Positions 54,279-54,586 of a stretch of 54,586 nucleotides of DNA are shown piece after piece. The translations under genes and the position numbers were made by a program. The notes beneath the pieces were generated by a model. The model saw only the letters and a program-made list of their open reading frames with translations. It did no database searches and was not told the origin of the DNA. The first letter of the stretch is position 1; the number at the start of each line of letters is the position of its first letter. Source of the stretch: Pirellulaceae bacterium (GTDB lineage: Bacteria > Planctomycetota > Planctomycetia > Pirellulales > Pirellulaceae); assembly GCA_028066335.1 (NCBI GenBank), contig JALCBQ010000003.1:1-54586 (forward strand), in the 5' to 3' direction.

Positions 54279-54586
54279 TTAGTTGCTACTGGTTAGCAAA
54301 GGATCTTCGCGGACGGTTATCGTACCGACATAGACCTTTTCACCGACAGTAAGACGGACAGCGTAGGTACCAGCAGCGACTTGAGGGCCACCACCGCCAC
54401 GACGTCGACGACCTTGACCACCACCAGGTCGACGGCCTTGACCACCTGGGCGGCCTTGACCTGCACCGGCTCGACGACCCTGACCTCCTTGACCAGCACC
54501 GGCTCGACGACCCTGACCACCTTGACCAGCACCGGCTTGACGACCCTGACCTCCTTGGCCAGCACCACCATTACGACCCTGACCTC
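54279..54586 (-). CDS. C-terminus of secreted protein with Gly/Gln/Arg repeats
   Basis: Partial gene entering from the right edge; the stop is TAA at 54279-54281. The last 35 residues read GPQVAAGTYAVRLTVGEKVY then VGTITVREDPLLTSSN, which resembles the C-terminal strand of BNR/sortilin-type glycosyl hydrolase-like proteins in planctomycetes (P.V.PGTYTVRLTV). Before this come at least 60 residues of Gly, Gln, Arg and Ala built from an 11-residue unit (GGQGRRAGAGQ). A frame offset by one also stays open (VVLAKEV-type), but only this frame reaches the recognisable end. The main domain lies beyond the window, so the family is uncertain. Confidence 0.75.
   Translation of the reverse strand, partial: GQGRNGGAGQGGQGRQAGAGQGGQGRRAGAGQGGQGRRAGAGQGRPGGQGRRPGGGQGRRRRGGGGPQVAAGTYAVRLTVGEKVYVGTITVREDPLLTSSN
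54464..54586. repeat. 33-bp tandem repeat
   Basis: Copies at 54464-54496, 54497-54529 and 54530-54562 match at nearly every base; a fourth begins at 54563 and leaves the window. Degenerate copies continue to about 54390. The unit encodes GGQGRRAGAGQ on the minus strand. The array length beyond the window is unknown. Confidence 0.93.

Noticed and set aside
54317..54571. 84-codon minus frame of Val/Lys/Glu repeats (VVLAKEVRVV...)
   Set aside because: Out-of-frame reading of the 33-bp repeat; the neighbouring frame ends in a recognisable beta-strand tail and is followed by a terminator.

Overview
The window looks like the chromosome of a low-to-moderate-GC planctomycete, most likely of the Pirellulaceae type. 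Signs of this are MA-like metallopeptidases with HEATH motifs, a Tat-exported Gfo/Idh/MocA oxidoreductase, a fused SecDF, a DUF3467 protein, a small protein beginning MNIGPLGFAG, a VWA protein with one N-terminal anchor, and PD40/BNR-type exported proteins. This assignment rests on recalled gene content, not on a database search. Gene density is ordinary and there are no insertion sequences, phage genes or CRISPR arrays.

Region 1 (89-13393) is a terminal-oxidase locus. After purD (minus) comes a long plus-strand run: a secreted cupredoxin-like protein, a lipoprotein with two c-type haem sites, oxidase subunits II (CuA) and I (A2-type, YSHP motif), haem A synthase ctaA, haem O synthase ctaB, a very divergent subunit III carrying a soluble insert of about 215 residues, an ABC-2 exporter (ATPase and permease), a SCO1 copper chaperone whose start overlaps the permease stop, a DUF420 (YozB/CtaM-like) protein and a small CPSC-containing membrane protein. 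Electron delivery, the oxidase, haem A synthesis and CuA assembly are thus encoded together.

Region 2 (13568-35431) starts with the Tat oxidoreductase and a bidirectional terminator, then continues almost wholly on the minus strand: rlmN, an MA-type peptidase, an iron-type two-domain permease, a hypothetical exported protein, NAD kinase, dxs-ispA-xseB-xseA (isoprenoid precursors and exonuclease VII), a DUF3467 protein, a DUF374 acyltransferase that seems to start at ATT after a perfect Shine-Dalgarno (or is frameshifted), dapF, a small acidic protein, a giant AsmA-like protein, a GT39-like glycosyltransferase and tilS.

Region 3 (35432-47301, plus) opens with 1.2 kb of largely non-coding DNA before rny-ymdB. 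It continues with a lipoprotein, yajC-secDF (with a long T/E/K-rich insert in the SecF periplasmic domain), a LysM-like protein and a VWA protein.

Region 4 (47302-54586) holds tRNA-Ser(CGA), a small basic protein, a HIT protein, an SAM-methyltransferase-like protein, a second MA-like peptidase, a KAS III homologue directly upstream of bioA (possibly BioZ-like), a PD40 beta-propeller protein, and at the right edge the C-terminus of a secreted protein built on a 33-bp tandem repeat coding Gly/Gln/Arg-rich units.

The strongest candidates for something undescribed are the rebuilt subunit III with its companion ABC exporter and CPSC protein in the oxidase locus, the KAS III-bioA pair, the ATT start, and the non-coding block upstream of rny.
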